Assembly: GCA_010672165.1 (NCBI GenBank)
Contig: JAAHHN010000050.1
Span: 1-35,061, forward strand
DNA from: Spirulina sp. SIO3F2
GTDB lineage: Bacteria; Cyanobacteriota; Cyanobacteriia; Cyanobacteriales; Spirulinaceae
Direction of reading: 5' to 3'
DNA length: 35,061 nucleotides
The notes under the pieces were generated by a model. It made no database searches. It saw nothing but the letters and a program-made list of their open reading frames with translations, and had not been told where the DNA came from. This document shows, one piece after another, positions 1 through 8,590 of the stretch (the stretch's first letter is position 1; each line of letters begins with the position of its first letter). A program made the translations under genes and the position numbers.

Positions 1-1386
1 TGTCGCCTCATTGCTAATTCTGGAGATAATTCGCCCTTTTCTATCAAGCCGGATCGCACACCCGAACGATTTCTGGCCCACATCAGTCCTGAGCCGATCA
101 TTCAACGGATTGGCCAAACGATTCAAGACCAACTCGGTGGTTTTCAAAGTCTCGGCCCAGCGACAGATTTCGCCATTCAATTGGCGGGGGAATCCTATTT
201 TGTCAGTATTCATTCATGGCACGCCCCCTATGGCTTGGATTGGCTTGTCGGTGTAGCCGTCCCTGAGAATGAGTTTCTGGCTGAGATTAATGCTAACCGC
301 CAAAATACCATCACCCTCTGCATCCTCGCCCTAGGCGTCGCCACAGGCTTGGGGATTCTCACAACGCGCTCGATTGTGCAGCCGATCTTGCAGCTCAGCC
401 AAGCCAGTACCGAAATGGCAGCAGGCAATTTAGCCCAAGTGGTTGCAGGCAGCGCTATTCAAGAACTCAATGGCTTGACCCACTCCTTTAACAATATGGC
501 GAACCAATTGAGTGAATCCTTTGCGGCACTTGAAGCGAATAAAGTCCAACTTGAAGAGCGAGTCGAGCAACGCACCGCTGAACTGGCGATCGCCTACGAA
601 GAAATTACCGGACTGAACGGGCGTCTACAAGCAGAGAACCTGCGGATGTCGGCTGAACTGACCGTTGCCAAACAAGTTCAAGAGATGATTTTACCCCGAC
701 CTGATGAACTCAAAGCGGTTCCCATGCTGGATATTGCCAGCTACATGAATCCAGCGGCTGAAGTAGGCGGCGACTATTACGACGTTTTGGTTCAAGAGGG
801 TCAAGTCACGATTGGGATTGGCGATGTCACTGGTCATGGCATTGAGAGTGGTTTGGTGATGATGATGACCCAAACCGCCATCCGTACCCTGACGAAACTG
901 CGCGAGACGGATCCCATTCGTTTTCTGAATACAGTCAATGCCACCCTCTATCAAAATATTGAACGGATGCGGGTGGACCGCAACCTGACCCTCGCGGTGC
1001 TCAATTATGCTGATGGCCAGCTCACGGTGATAGGACAACATGAAATGGTGCTGGTGGTGCGTGCCAATGGTGAACTGGAACAAATTGACACGCTGGATCT
1101 GGGCATGACCATTGGTTTAATTGATGATATTGCGGACTTTATTAACCAAACCACAATTCAGTTGGAACCGGGTGATGGCGTGGTGCTCTATACCGATGGC
1201 ATCACAGAAGCGAAGAATAAGTGTGGTGAGTTTTATGGTTTAGAACGATTGTGCAGCGTAATTCAACGCCATTGGTCTTTAGCCGCTGAGGACATTCAAG
1301 ATCAGATGATTGCAGATATTCAACAATTTGTCGGTTTGTGCAAAGTTAGTGATGATATCACTTTATTGGTTCTTAAGCGGCGATGA
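1..1386 (+). CDS. Cache-HAMP-PP2C (SpoIIE-type) membrane phosphatase, 5' end outside window
   Basis: The frame is open from the first base and its N-terminus lies upstream of the window, so the first internal start codons are not the real start. The first ~80 visible residues match the end of the Cache sensor domain of the next gene (RLIANSG, ESYFVSI). They are followed by one membrane segment (about 301-375), a HAMP linker (to ~500), a short coiled coil (LEERVEQRTAEL) and a SpoIIE/PP2C phosphatase domain (about 670-1383). Metal-binding motifs GGDYYD, GDVTGHG, TDGITEA and DDITLLVL are intact, so it should be an active Ser/Thr phosphatase. The family (RsbU/IcfG type) dephosphorylates anti-sigma-factor antagonists in response to an extracytoplasmic signal. 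The ligand is unknown. It is a tandem paralogue of the following gene. Confidence 0.93.
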   Translation, partial: CRLIANSGDNSPFSIKPDRTPERFLAHISPEPIIQRIGQTIQDQLGGFQSLGPATDFAIQLAGESYFVSIHSWHAPYGLDWLVGVAVPENEFLAEINANRQNTITLCILALGVATGLGILTTRSIVQPILQLSQASTEMAAGNLAQVVAGSAIQELNGLTHSFNNMANQLSESFAALEANKVQLEERVEQRTAELAIAYEEITGLNGRLQAENLRMSAELTVAKQVQEMILPRPDELKAVPMLDIASYMNPAAEVGGDYYDVLVQEGQVTIGIGDVTGHGIESGLVMMMTQTAIRTLTKLRETDPIRFLNTVNATLYQNIERMRVDRNLTLAVLNYADGQLTVIGQHEMVLVVRANGELEQIDTLDLGMTIGLIDDIADFINQTTIQLEPGDGVVLYTDGITEAKNKCGEFYGLERLCSVIQRHWSLAAEDIQDQMIADIQQFVGLCKVSDDITLLVLKRR

Positions 1387-1627
1387 TCCCCAGATCGACT
1401 ATAATTCCCATCAATATGCGATCGCTTACCTTAGGTCATTACCATATCTGAACTCTCAATAGTTGTCGATTGGGAAGCTTGGGCACAACTCCCTAGGCTA
1501 TATCAATGCGTATCCTTAAATTACTATGCATCATTGCGAACAGCTCGGATCTACTTCAACTCCACAAACCTTTGAGCATTAAGAGATAGGGACGATCTTT
1601 GGTTCCAGCTAGAACGGTTTGATATTA

Positions 1628-3769
1628 ATGATTCAACTTATGAGATCTTGGCTTTCAGCCCTGTCTAATCTTTTACAATTTCCGCTACAGTGGGTATTAA
1701 TCATTCCGTTTCTACTCCAGATTTTTGGTGCAGTTGGCCTTGTAGGGTATCTGTCCTTTCAAAGCGGTCGAGAGGCAGTTGAATCATTAGCAATTGAAGT
1801 TATTAACCAGACCAATGAGGTTGTAGCTGAGCATCTTAACTCCTATTTAGGAAGTCCCTTAAAGCTCACTCAGATGAATGCGGATGCGATTGAGCGTGGT
1901 GTATTAGATGTTAGCAATCATGCAATGACATCCCATTACCTATGGGATCAAATGCAAGCCTATGATTTAACCTATTTGGGGATGGGTTTTGTCGATGGTT
2001 CTGGGTATGGTGTTGCCCGTTTTGATGGTAAGACAACGACATTGGAAGATTGGACAGGCGAGTCCGAAAACAACATCGTCACTTACACCGTTGATGACCA
2101 AGGCAATCCCACTGATGTTTTAGGTGTTTGGACTTGGAATAATTTTACAGAAACCTGGTACACCAAACCCATCGAAGCAGGCAAACCAATCTGGTCGATT
2201 GTAGAAACCTATTTAGAGGTGGGGGATTTTGTGGTCTTTGCTTCAGCCAGTCGTCCCATTTATGATTCCCAAGGGGAACTCTTAGGAATGTTGGCCGCAG
2301 ATGTTCAATTATTGAAACTGAGTAACTTTCTAGAAAACCTGCATATTAGTCAGTCAGGTTCAGTCTTCATTGTTGAGCAAGATGGTCGCCTCATTGCTAA
2401 TTCTGGAAATTCAGCTCCTTTTGTTGTCAAACCCGATCGCACAACCGAAAGATTGCCAGCAAGATTCAGTTCTGATCCCTTAGTCAAGCAGGTAGGCCAG
2501 ATAATTCAGCGCCAACAAGGTGGCTTTCAAGATCTCAATCAGTCCACAGATTTTTTTATTGAATTGGAGGATGAATCCTACTTTGTGAGTATTCGGCCTT
2601 GGCAAAGCCCATACGATATCGATTGGTTAGTGGGGGTGGTTGTCCCCAAGAATGAATTTCTGGCTGAAATTAATGCCAACCGCAGAAACACCATTGCCCT
2701 CTGTGTGTTGGCATTAAGCGTTGCCACTGGGCTTGGGATTCTCACAACGCGCTGGATTGTGCAACCCATCTTGCGCCTTAACCAAGCCAGTACGGACATG
2801 GCGGCAGGAAATTTAGCCCAAGTTGTCGCAGGTAGCACCATCCAAGAGTTAAATGGTTTGACAACATCGTTCAACTACATGGCAAACCAACTGGGAGAGT
2901 CCTTTGCTGCCCTTGAAGCGAATAAAGTACAGCTCGAAGAACGGGTCACGCAACGCACTACAGAACTGGCGATTGCTTATGAAGAAATTACCAAACTCAA
3001 CCAGCGTCTGCAAGCAGAAAACCTGCGTATGTCTGCTGAATTAACAGTTGCCAAGCAAGTTCAAGAAATGATTTTACCGAGACCTGATGAGCTCAAAGCT
3101 ATTCCCACACTTGATATTGCAGGTTATATGAATCCAGCGGATGAAGTGGGCGGAGATTATTACGATGTGTTGGTTCAAGATGAGATTGTCACCATTGGGA
3201 TTGGCGATGTGACGGGTCATGGTATTGAAAGTGGTTTGGTGATGATGATGACCCAAACTGCAATCCGTACTCTAGCTAAGCTGCGAGAGACTGACCCGGT
3301 TCGTTTTTTGAATACAGTGAATGCCACACTCTACCGTAATGTTCAACGGATGCGGGTTGATCGCAACTTAACCTTGGCTGTGCTCAATTATACCGATGGT
3401 CATCTAACCGTGATGGGACAGCATGAAATGGTGCTAGTGGTGCGTGCCAATGGTGAGCTTGAAAAAATTGATACTTTAGATCTAGGCATGACCATTGGTT
3501 TGATTGATGATATTGCTGACTTTATCGCCCAAACTGCGGTTCAGTTGGAACCGGGTGATGGCGTAGTGCTCTATACCGATGGTATTACAGAGGCCAAGAA
3601 CAATAATGGTGAATTCTATGGTTTAGAGCGATTGTGTATGGTTATTCAGCGATATTGGTCTTTGGATGCACAAGGCATTCAAACCCAGGTCATCACAGAT
3701 ATTCGGCGCTTTATTGGTCTGCGCAAGGTTGCGGATGATATTACGTTGTTGATTCTTAAGCAGCGATAA
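1628..3769 (+). CDS. dCache-HAMP-PP2C (SpoIIE-type) membrane phosphatase
   Basis: This is a complete paralogue of the preceding gene, about 713 residues. Order: N-terminal membrane helix (about residues 22-45), a periplasmic double-Cache sensor region (about 50-350, with GSGYGVARF and the late SGSVFIVEQDGRLIANS strand), a second membrane helix (about 352-377), HAMP (about 377-430), a coiled coil, then a SpoIIE/PP2C domain (about 475-713). Catalytic motifs GGDYYD, GDVTGHG, TDGITEA and DDITLLIL are present. I prefer the ATG at 1628; a TTG at 1619 is in frame and possible. Expected role is signal-controlled dephosphorylation of a partner-switch protein, but no anti-sigma or antagonist gene is visible here. 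A 241-bp spacer separates it from its twin. Confidence 0.95.
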   Translation: MIQLMRSWLSALSNLLQFPLQWVLIIPFLLQIFGAVGLVGYLSFQSGREAVESLAIEVINQTNEVVAEHLNSYLGSPLKLTQMNADAIERGVLDVSNHAMTSHYLWDQMQAYDLTYLGMGFVDGSGYGVARFDGKTTTLEDWTGESENNIVTYTVDDQGNPTDVLGVWTWNNFTETWYTKPIEAGKPIWSIVETYLEVGDFVVFASASRPIYDSQGELLGMLAADVQLLKLSNFLENLHISQSGSVFIVEQDGRLIANSGNSAPFVVKPDRTTERLPARFSSDPLVKQVGQIIQRQQGGFQDLNQSTDFFIELEDESYFVSIRPWQSPYDIDWLVGVVVPKNEFLAEINANRRNTIALCVLALSVATGLGILTTRWIVQPILRLNQASTDMAAGNLAQVVAGSTIQELNGLTTSFNYMANQLGESFAALEANKVQLEERVTQRTTELAIAYEEITKLNQRLQAENLRMSAELTVAKQVQEMILPRPDELKAIPTLDIAGYMNPADEVGGDYYDVLVQDEIVTIGIGDVTGHGIESGLVMMMTQTAIRTLAKLRETDPVRFLNTVNATLYRNVQRMRVDRNLTLAVLNYTDGHLTVMGQHEMVLVVRANGELEKIDTLDLGMTIGLIDDIADFIAQTAVQLEPGDGVVLYTDGITEAKNNNGEFYGLERLCMVIQRYWSLDAQGIQTQVITDIRRFIGLRKVADDITLLILKQR

Positions 3770-3902
3770 GCTGAATTGCTTCGATCGCTCGTCCCAAGCC
3801 ACGAAATCACATCCGTGACGAAGGAGAAATCGGAATTTTTTAGGTGCACTTTAGAGTAAAATTCACTCATCTCTATCTTTTGGAATTTTTGTTATCTAAA
3901 CA

Positions 3903-4925
3903 ATGGCGATCGCAACTACAGTTAAGCCTAAGTTCTATGAACTATTCTCAACAGCACAAGTCAGAGAAATATTTCAATTCTTACAGCACGATCGCATTAT
4001 TCCGTTTAAATTTTTTTATCAAGGTGATTTAATTAAAAGCTGGCAAGCCTTAAATGAGGAGCAAGCCAAAGCCCCCATCAGTAGCGCCAAAGTCGATGAT
4101 AATTTCTTGAGGCGAATTTGTATCAAATTATTGCAATCAGAAGCAACCTGCGATCGCTGGAACATTGTTGATATTGGTGCTGCCAATCCCCAACTCGTTA
4201 AGCGGTTTGTCGGCAGTTTTCTAGAAAACAATCGACTCAATGCCTATCTTGCCCTTGATATTAGTCCTGATATTCTGGAGATGTCCCAGCAGGATCTAAC
4301 CACTTGGTTCCCAGCGCTTAATTGGCAGGGCATTCAATGGGATTTTGAACAAACCCCCCTTCCCAATGCTGTCGCCGTTCAGCGCCAAAACGAAACCCAA
4401 ACGGTTGAAAATATGTACCTCTATACTGGTGATACATTTTGTAATGTGATCGATCGCCTCGCAGTACTCCAGAATGTTGCGGCTGGAATGCAACCTCAGG
4501 AATATCTATACATTACCTTTGGAGTGGAATTCAAAGTTTCAACTCGCCAAGATATGGATATCAAAACCCATATTTCCAAATCGGCGAGCTTAGAATTACT
4601 TGATTGGCTTGATATTAATCTCAATGATGCAGACATTCTGGGCTATTTTGATGAGGAATGGGGAGGATATAAAACAGATATCTTGATCAAAGCAGACTAT
4701 GATATTACGTTCAGGATTCAGGATAAGACGGAAATTATTTCGCTGAAACAAGGTGAGCAAATCAATATTTATCGTTTTTTTGCCTACACAATTGAACCAG
4801 ATAACAGTGCGCCACAAATCTTTGCTGATTTTCAACAGGCTGGTTTAGAGATTTTGTCCTATCGAATTGAGCCCATACTCTCACGGGTAATGTTAGTTTG
4901 TCGTCTCCTTCCTGCGTCTCAATAA
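3903..4925 (+). CDS. EgtD-like SAM-dependent methyltransferase (Methyltransf_33 family), substrate unknown
   Basis: The 340-residue protein has a Rossmann methyltransferase core: motif I NIVDIGAANPQ (about residues 84-94, where usual enzymes have a Gly-rich loop), then YLALDISPDILEMS (about 115-128), a combination typical of the EgtD/histidine-methyltransferase family. The C-terminal part has the family's GEQINIYRFFAYT segment and a final QQAGLEILSYR strand. In true EgtD the equivalent of NIYRF carries the Glu and Ser that hold the histidine amino group; here those positions look changed, so I would not call it an ergothioneine enzyme. There is no EgtB nearby. Start is the ATG in a HIP1-containing context (ATGGCGATCGCA). 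The family assignment is from remembered motifs and is moderately sure; substrate is unknown. Confidence 0.8.
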   Translation: MAIATTVKPKFYELFSTAQVREIFQFLQHDRIIPFKFFYQGDLIKSWQALNEEQAKAPISSAKVDDNFLRRICIKLLQSEATCDRWNIVDIGAANPQLVKRFVGSFLENNRLNAYLALDISPDILEMSQQDLTTWFPALNWQGIQWDFEQTPLPNAVAVQRQNETQTVENMYLYTGDTFCNVIDRLAVLQNVAAGMQPQEYLYITFGVEFKVSTRQDMDIKTHISKSASLELLDWLDINLNDADILGYFDEEWGGYKTDILIKADYDITFRIQDKTEIISLKQGEQINIYRFFAYTIEPDNSAPQIFADFQQAGLEILSYRIEPILSRVMLVCRLLPASQ

Positions 4926-4929
4926 AAAA

Positions 4930-4959
4930 CAAACGATCGCATTTCTATACGGTCGTTTG
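4930..4959 (-). terminator. Hairpin terminator for the leftward acidic-protein gene
   Basis: CAAACGATCG pairs with CGGTCGTTTG (ten pairs, one G-U) around a 10-nt loop. Read on the minus strand the hairpin is followed by GTTTTTTATT, a proper U-tract. It therefore fits the end of the minus-strand transcript starting near 5824, and may also stop plus-strand reading from the methyltransferase that ends five bases before it. Confidence 0.6.
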
Positions 4960-5010
4960 CTTGATCAAAATTAGTTAGAAGGGTTTTTAAATCTCGTCCA
5001 GCTTGAAGTT

Positions 5011-5130
5011 GTAGGTTGGGTTGCGCGTAGGCATGGCCCGTGCAGCGCACGTTAGCAAAATCCAACACAACCATTGTCGCTGTTGGGTTACTCTGCGAGA
5101 AGGCTGCGCCAACGTGCCTCAACCCAGCCT
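5011..5130. repeat. Interspersed repeat, copy 1 (GTAGGTTGGGTT family)
   Basis: Starts GTAGGTTGGGTTG, ends with ACCCAGCCT-type sequence, and shares a 22-base exact block (5081-5102, beginning TGTTGGGTTACTC and ending GCGAGAAG) with a second copy at 16830-16932. Both copies hold opposed TTGGGTT/AACCCA pieces, so they can fold. No coding potential. The central part differs between copies. The type recurs in cyanobacterial intergenic DNA, but its mode of spread is not evident here. Confidence 0.7.
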
Positions 5131-5191
5131 AAGCAAAGACTCCGGGTTTCAACTTGGACGGAGCTTGAACTAGAAATTCAGTGTTTAACGA

Positions 5192-5698
5192 TTATTCTGC
5201 ACCAGATTCAGCGTAGGTATAGGTCGTACCATCACAAATTTCCACACCACTGTGAATCAGTTCACCCTCACCAACGGAACCATCTTCTGAGGGGCCAAGC
5301 ACACCTAAAATATCGTAGGCACAGTCAGGACGACCATCATTGATCACAACTTGGATTTGCTTACGAGGGCCAAGATATGCATCTTCAGGAATCAGGTTTT
5401 CTTCCCATTCTTCAGAACTCGGTGGCGAAACATAAAACTCGACTAAGGGGCGATCGGTATCATTAACCAAAGTAAATTCTGCGGCTTCATATTCACCATC
5501 TTCAGCGACTTCCTCTTCACCTTCATCGCCCTCTTCATATTCTTCCTCTTCACCTTCCGCATACTCTTCGTCATCCTCTTCAACTTCCTCTTCTGCCACG
5601 GGTTCGCTATCCACATCGGCAGAATCACCACAACCGACTGATACTGCACCAAAGAGGAAAATTGCCACAATCAGCGGTAAGCTACTCCAAAATTTCAT
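5192..5698 (-). CDS. Secreted, highly acidic conserved protein (possible lipoprotein)
   Basis: 168 residues. An N-terminal hydrophobic segment (residues 5-21) ends SVGC, which resembles a lipobox but lacks Leu at -3, so lipidation is uncertain. Residues about 25-70 are almost entirely Glu/Asp with a few Tyr/Gly. The C-terminal ~95 residues form a small domain (FTLVNDTDRPLVEFYVSP, SEEWEENLIP, VINDGRPDCAYDI, ICDGTTYTY). I have seen similar short secreted domains in cyanobacteria and proteobacteria, with a conserved pair of Cys and a W-E-E-N/D motif, without known function. The ribosome site AAGGAAA lies about 9 bases before the ATG. It is transcribed alone from an extended -10 promoter at 5831-5836. 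The acidic tract could bind cations; that is inference. Confidence 0.85.
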   Translation of the reverse strand: MKFWSSLPLIVAIFLFGAVSVGCGDSADVDSEPVAEEEVEEDDEEYAEGEEEEYEEGDEGEEEVAEDGEYEAAEFTLVNDTDRPLVEFYVSPPSSEEWEENLIPEDAYLGPRKQIQVVINDGRPDCAYDILGVLGPSEDGSVGEGELIHSGVEICDGTTYTYAESGAE

Positions 5699-5792
5699 TA
5701 TCTTTGATTTCCTTAAAATTCAAGTTTCGAGCTTCTAGATTGAAAAAACTTCACAAACAGTTAATGTCAGTGAATACTTGCGCTTCCAAGAC

Positions 5793-5836
5793 AATTGTGC
5801 GTTTGAATGCACAATTCTATGCCCTGCTGAATTATA
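5793..5836 (-). promoter_or_regulatory. Extended -10 promoter and 5' leader hairpin of the acidic-protein gene
   Basis: On the minus strand TGCTATAAT (core 5831-5836) is a perfect extended -10 element without a good -35. A start near 5824 gives a leader of ~125 nt. The first ~30 nt of that leader fold into a perfect 8-bp hairpin (AATTGTGC, 8-nt loop, GCACAATT; 5793-5816). The hairpin could stabilise or regulate the message; no known riboswitch fold was recognised. Confidence 0.5.
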
Positions 5837-6094
5837 GCAACCTGAAAATTTGCTGAGATTAAGAAATGGTAAAGACGGCACCGCCATAAAAGGCTAGAGA
5901 ACCAGCAAAACAGTTTGACACCCCACTTAAGCATCAGTACTAATGAGTTATGAGAATAATCCAGATCTCATAGAGCTAGAAAGCTAAACCCTGGAACTCA
6001 ATACAGCAGAACTTAATACATAATCCATCGCAAAGCTGTAATGTTATGATTCCCCTGCCAAACTCAAATTCAGATACTCATTAGGGGTTTGCCC
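5837..6094. other. Intergenic region with weak promoter signal for the downstream membrane protein
   Basis: No gene seen. TATGAT at 6045-6050 could be a -10 element for the rightward gene starting at 6095, but I find no matching -35. Nothing else stands out. Confidence 0.3.
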
Positions 6095-7621
6095 ATGCGC
6101 ATTAAGCAAACATTGCAACAGTTGAGACAACCCCACGCGATCGCGTCGCTTGTGCTAATCATCTTTAGCCTTTTGGGTCTGGCGGGGATTCTCAACCATG
6201 CCATGTGGCGGGATGAACTGAATGTCTGGCTGATTGTCCGCGATAGCACCAGTTGGGCGAATTATGTTTACAACATCCGTTATGAAGGACATCCATTGCT
6301 TTGGTATTTAAGTTTATCCTTTTGGAATTTATTTACAGATAATCCAGTCATCATGCAACTGTGGCATTGGAGTCTCGGTGTTACAGTTATTGCACTATTT
6401 TGGCGCTATTCACCCTTTGCTCGTTGGCAAAAAGTCTGCTTTACCTTTAGCTATTATCCGTTTTATGAATATTTGCTAATCAGCCGTAATTATGCTCTCG
6501 GTGTTGTGTGCTTGTTTGTCTTTTGTGCCCTCTTTCCACATCGAAAAAAAAGCTATTGGCCGCTAGCGATCGCCCTAGCTCTGATGGCAAATACCAATGC
6601 TTACGCCCTGTTGATTGCCTTTGGTTTGGTTTTGATGCTCATCATCGAAGTAGTAAGCAATCGAACTTTAAGCCAAGCTAAGCCTTGGGAAAGTGTATTG
6701 AGTCTGATCATTGTGGGGTTGGGGTTTGCGATCGCTATTTATATTCTCCGCCCACCTCCAGATAGTTATCTCCAAGGGGGAATTAGTAATTGGAACTTTA
6801 TTTGGAGTTGGGAACAGTTCTGGCGATCGCTCTCACGGGTTTGGAGTGCCTACGCAGTGGTACTGATTCCCGCCGACTCTAAAGTTTTTGATACCACGCT
6901 TTTTGGTATCATTTCCCTATTGATGCTGCTCACTGTGTCGCTGGGGCTGTGGCGTAAACCATTACCACTATTTTTCTATCTGTTTGCATCTAGCGAAATT
7001 GTCTTTTTCACCTATGTCAAATTTCTCGGCTCTTTACGTCATTATGGTCATCTGTGGTTTATCCTAATTGCTGCGATCTGGCTTTCCTGGTATTACCAGC
7101 CCATTCAAACTCAAATTCCGCTCAGACCACTCCATCAAACTGAGAAACTTTTGACGAAACATAAAAAACATCTCATCGGTCTGTTCCTTGTTCTCCAGTT
7201 AATTGGAGGGCTTATTGCCTATGGCCGTGATTGGAGCTATCCTTTTTCTGCGAGTAAAGCAACAGCTCAATATATTCAAGATCAAGGGCTTAATGGAAAA
7301 TTCATCATCGGCAGCGAAGACCTGGCAATGGCTCCATTATCTGGTTATCTTAACCGTAAGCTCTATTACCCAGAACAACAGGCTCTGGGTAGCTTTACTC
7401 TCTTTAATCAAGATCGCCAAACTGTTACCTCTGAGCAAATTCTTAATCAGACCCAACAGATTTTAGCTACTCAGGAGCTAGAAACAATCTTAGTACTCAA
7501 CACCCCACTTCAGATTGAGCCAGACAGTTTAATTATTGAGCCCCTCGCAGAATTTGAACGCGCCTTAATCTTCAACGAAAAATATTACCTTTACCACGTC
7601 ACTTTAAAATCTCAGCATTAG
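6095..7621 (+). CDS. Polytopic membrane protein, likely GT-C-type glycosyltransferase
   Basis: About 508 residues with a first membrane helix at residues 17-37 and roughly nine to ten further helices, then a C-terminal soluble part of ~120 residues (ISGSEDLAM-like region onward). After helix 1 comes MWRDELNVWLIVRDS, then YEGHPLLWYLSLSFW. In GT-C enzymes (ArnT/PMT-like) an acidic residue in this first loop (here WRDE) is catalytic and uses polyprenyl-phosphate sugars. The start is the ATG at 6095, seven bases after AGGGG; a TTG six bases upstream is less likely. It lies 10 bp before xth and is probably co-transcribed. A GT2 enzyme that could supply a lipid-linked sugar is at 9947, but a link is only inference. 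Confidence 0.85.
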   Translation: MRIKQTLQQLRQPHAIASLVLIIFSLLGLAGILNHAMWRDELNVWLIVRDSTSWANYVYNIRYEGHPLLWYLSLSFWNLFTDNPVIMQLWHWSLGVTVIALFWRYSPFARWQKVCFTFSYYPFYEYLLISRNYALGVVCLFVFCALFPHRKKSYWPLAIALALMANTNAYALLIAFGLVLMLIIEVVSNRTLSQAKPWESVLSLIIVGLGFAIAIYILRPPPDSYLQGGISNWNFIWSWEQFWRSLSRVWSAYAVVLIPADSKVFDTTLFGIISLLMLLTVSLGLWRKPLPLFFYLFASSEIVFFTYVKFLGSLRHYGHLWFILIAAIWLSWYYQPIQTQIPLRPLHQTEKLLTKHKKHLIGLFLVLQLIGGLIAYGRDWSYPFSASKATAQYIQDQGLNGKFIIGSEDLAMAPLSGYLNRKLYYPEQQALGSFTLFNQDRQTVTSEQILNQTQQILATQELETILVLNTPLQIEPDSLIIEPLAEFERALIFNEKYYLYHVTLKSQH

Positions 7622-7631
7622 AATTACTAAT

Positions 7632-8408
7632 ATGAAAATTGCAACCTGGAATGTAAACTCAGTCCGCACTCGTGAGCCCCATATTCTCAAGTGGCTACAG
7701 GCTAATCCTGTGGACGTGCTGTGTCTCCAAGAAACAAAAGTAGTAGATGTGGATTTTCCAAGAGCCGCATTTGAAGAGCGGGGCTATCATCTGGCGATTT
7801 ATGGACAAAAGTCCTATAACGGTGTAGCTATCCTCAGTCGAAATCCATTAAAAGATGTGACGATGGGATTTGGGGAGATTGCCGCAGATACGAATCTAGA
7901 TGAACAAAAACGGGTGATCACAGGGGTGCTGGATAATATTCGTATTGTCAATCTTTATGTTCCAAATGGTTCAGCTGTAGGGAGTGAAAAGTATGAATAT
8001 AAAATCCTGTGGCTAATGATGTTGCAGCAATATATCCAAAATCTGCGAGCAACCCAAACCTGCGAACTTTGTGTCTGTGGTGATTTTAATATTGCCCTAG
8101 AGGCACGGGATATTTACAACAAACGCAAACCCACAGATATTATGGCGTCACCTGAAGAACGTAAAGCCCTGCGCCATGTGTTGGATGTGAGGTTAGAAGA
8201 TGTGTTTCGGAAGTTTACAGATGAGGAAGGACATTACAGTTGGTGGGATTATCGTCGAGGGGGCTTTCAAAACAATCGGGGTTGGCGGATTGACCATATT
8301 TATCTCACGCCGGATTTGTATGAGCAGGCGAAGGGGTGTGAAATTGATGTAGAACCTCGCACCTGGGAGCGACCCAGTGATCATACGCCTGTGATTGTGG
8401 AGGTTTAG
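7632..8408 (+). CDS. xth: Exodeoxyribonuclease III (AP endonuclease)
   Basis: 258 residues, full length for the ExoIII family. Motifs in order: KIATWNVNSVRTR (N-terminal Asn), CLQETKV (metal-binding Glu), a central Tyr/Asn region NLYVPNG, GDFNIALEARDIYN (catalytic Asp/Asn), GWRIDHIYLT, and PSDHTPVIVEV (catalytic Asp-His). It cleaves abasic sites and 3' blocked ends in base-excision repair. It follows the membrane protein gene by 10 bp in the same direction. Start is ATG at 7632, as the conserved MKIATWNVNS begins there. Confidence 0.97.
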   Translation: MKIATWNVNSVRTREPHILKWLQANPVDVLCLQETKVVDVDFPRAAFEERGYHLAIYGQKSYNGVAILSRNPLKDVTMGFGEIAADTNLDEQKRVITGVLDNIRIVNLYVPNGSAVGSEKYEYKILWLMMLQQYIQNLRATQTCELCVCGDFNIALEARDIYNKRKPTDIMASPEERKALRHVLDVRLEDVFRKFTDEEGHYSWWDYRRGGFQNNRGWRIDHIYLTPDLYEQAKGCEIDVEPRTWERPSDHTPVIVEV

Positions 8409-8481
8409 GGGGCAATCGCTCAGGTATCAGCTACCCCTCGGTAATTTTTGCCAGCTCAAACGGTGGTTCTCTTCCATCAGA

Positions 8482-8590
8482 CTAGTGCAGCGTCAAGCTT
8501 AAAACTGTGAGTTGTTCGTTTCCACATCACTTACTCGGCAATAGTGCTGTCGATAGACAACACACAAAATTAAAGCTGACAGAGCACTAG
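8482..8590. mobile_element. 109-bp MITE-like inverted-repeat element at the gloB stop codon
   Basis: The ends are CTAGTGCAGCGTCAAGCTT and, reversed, CTAGTGCTCTGTCAGCTTT: imperfect terminal inverted repeats with CTAG at both outer edges (probable target duplication of TA or CTAG). There is no coding capacity. An internal ATAGTGCTGTCGATAGAC resembles the ends. The right CTAG contains the TAG stop codon of gloB (read leftward). The parent insertion-sequence family is not identified. Confidence 0.7.

Noticed and set aside
5662-5856. 64-residue plus-strand open frame
   Set aside because: It overlaps the start and leader of the acidic-protein gene, has no family features, and the opposite strand has a clear promoter and ribosome site.
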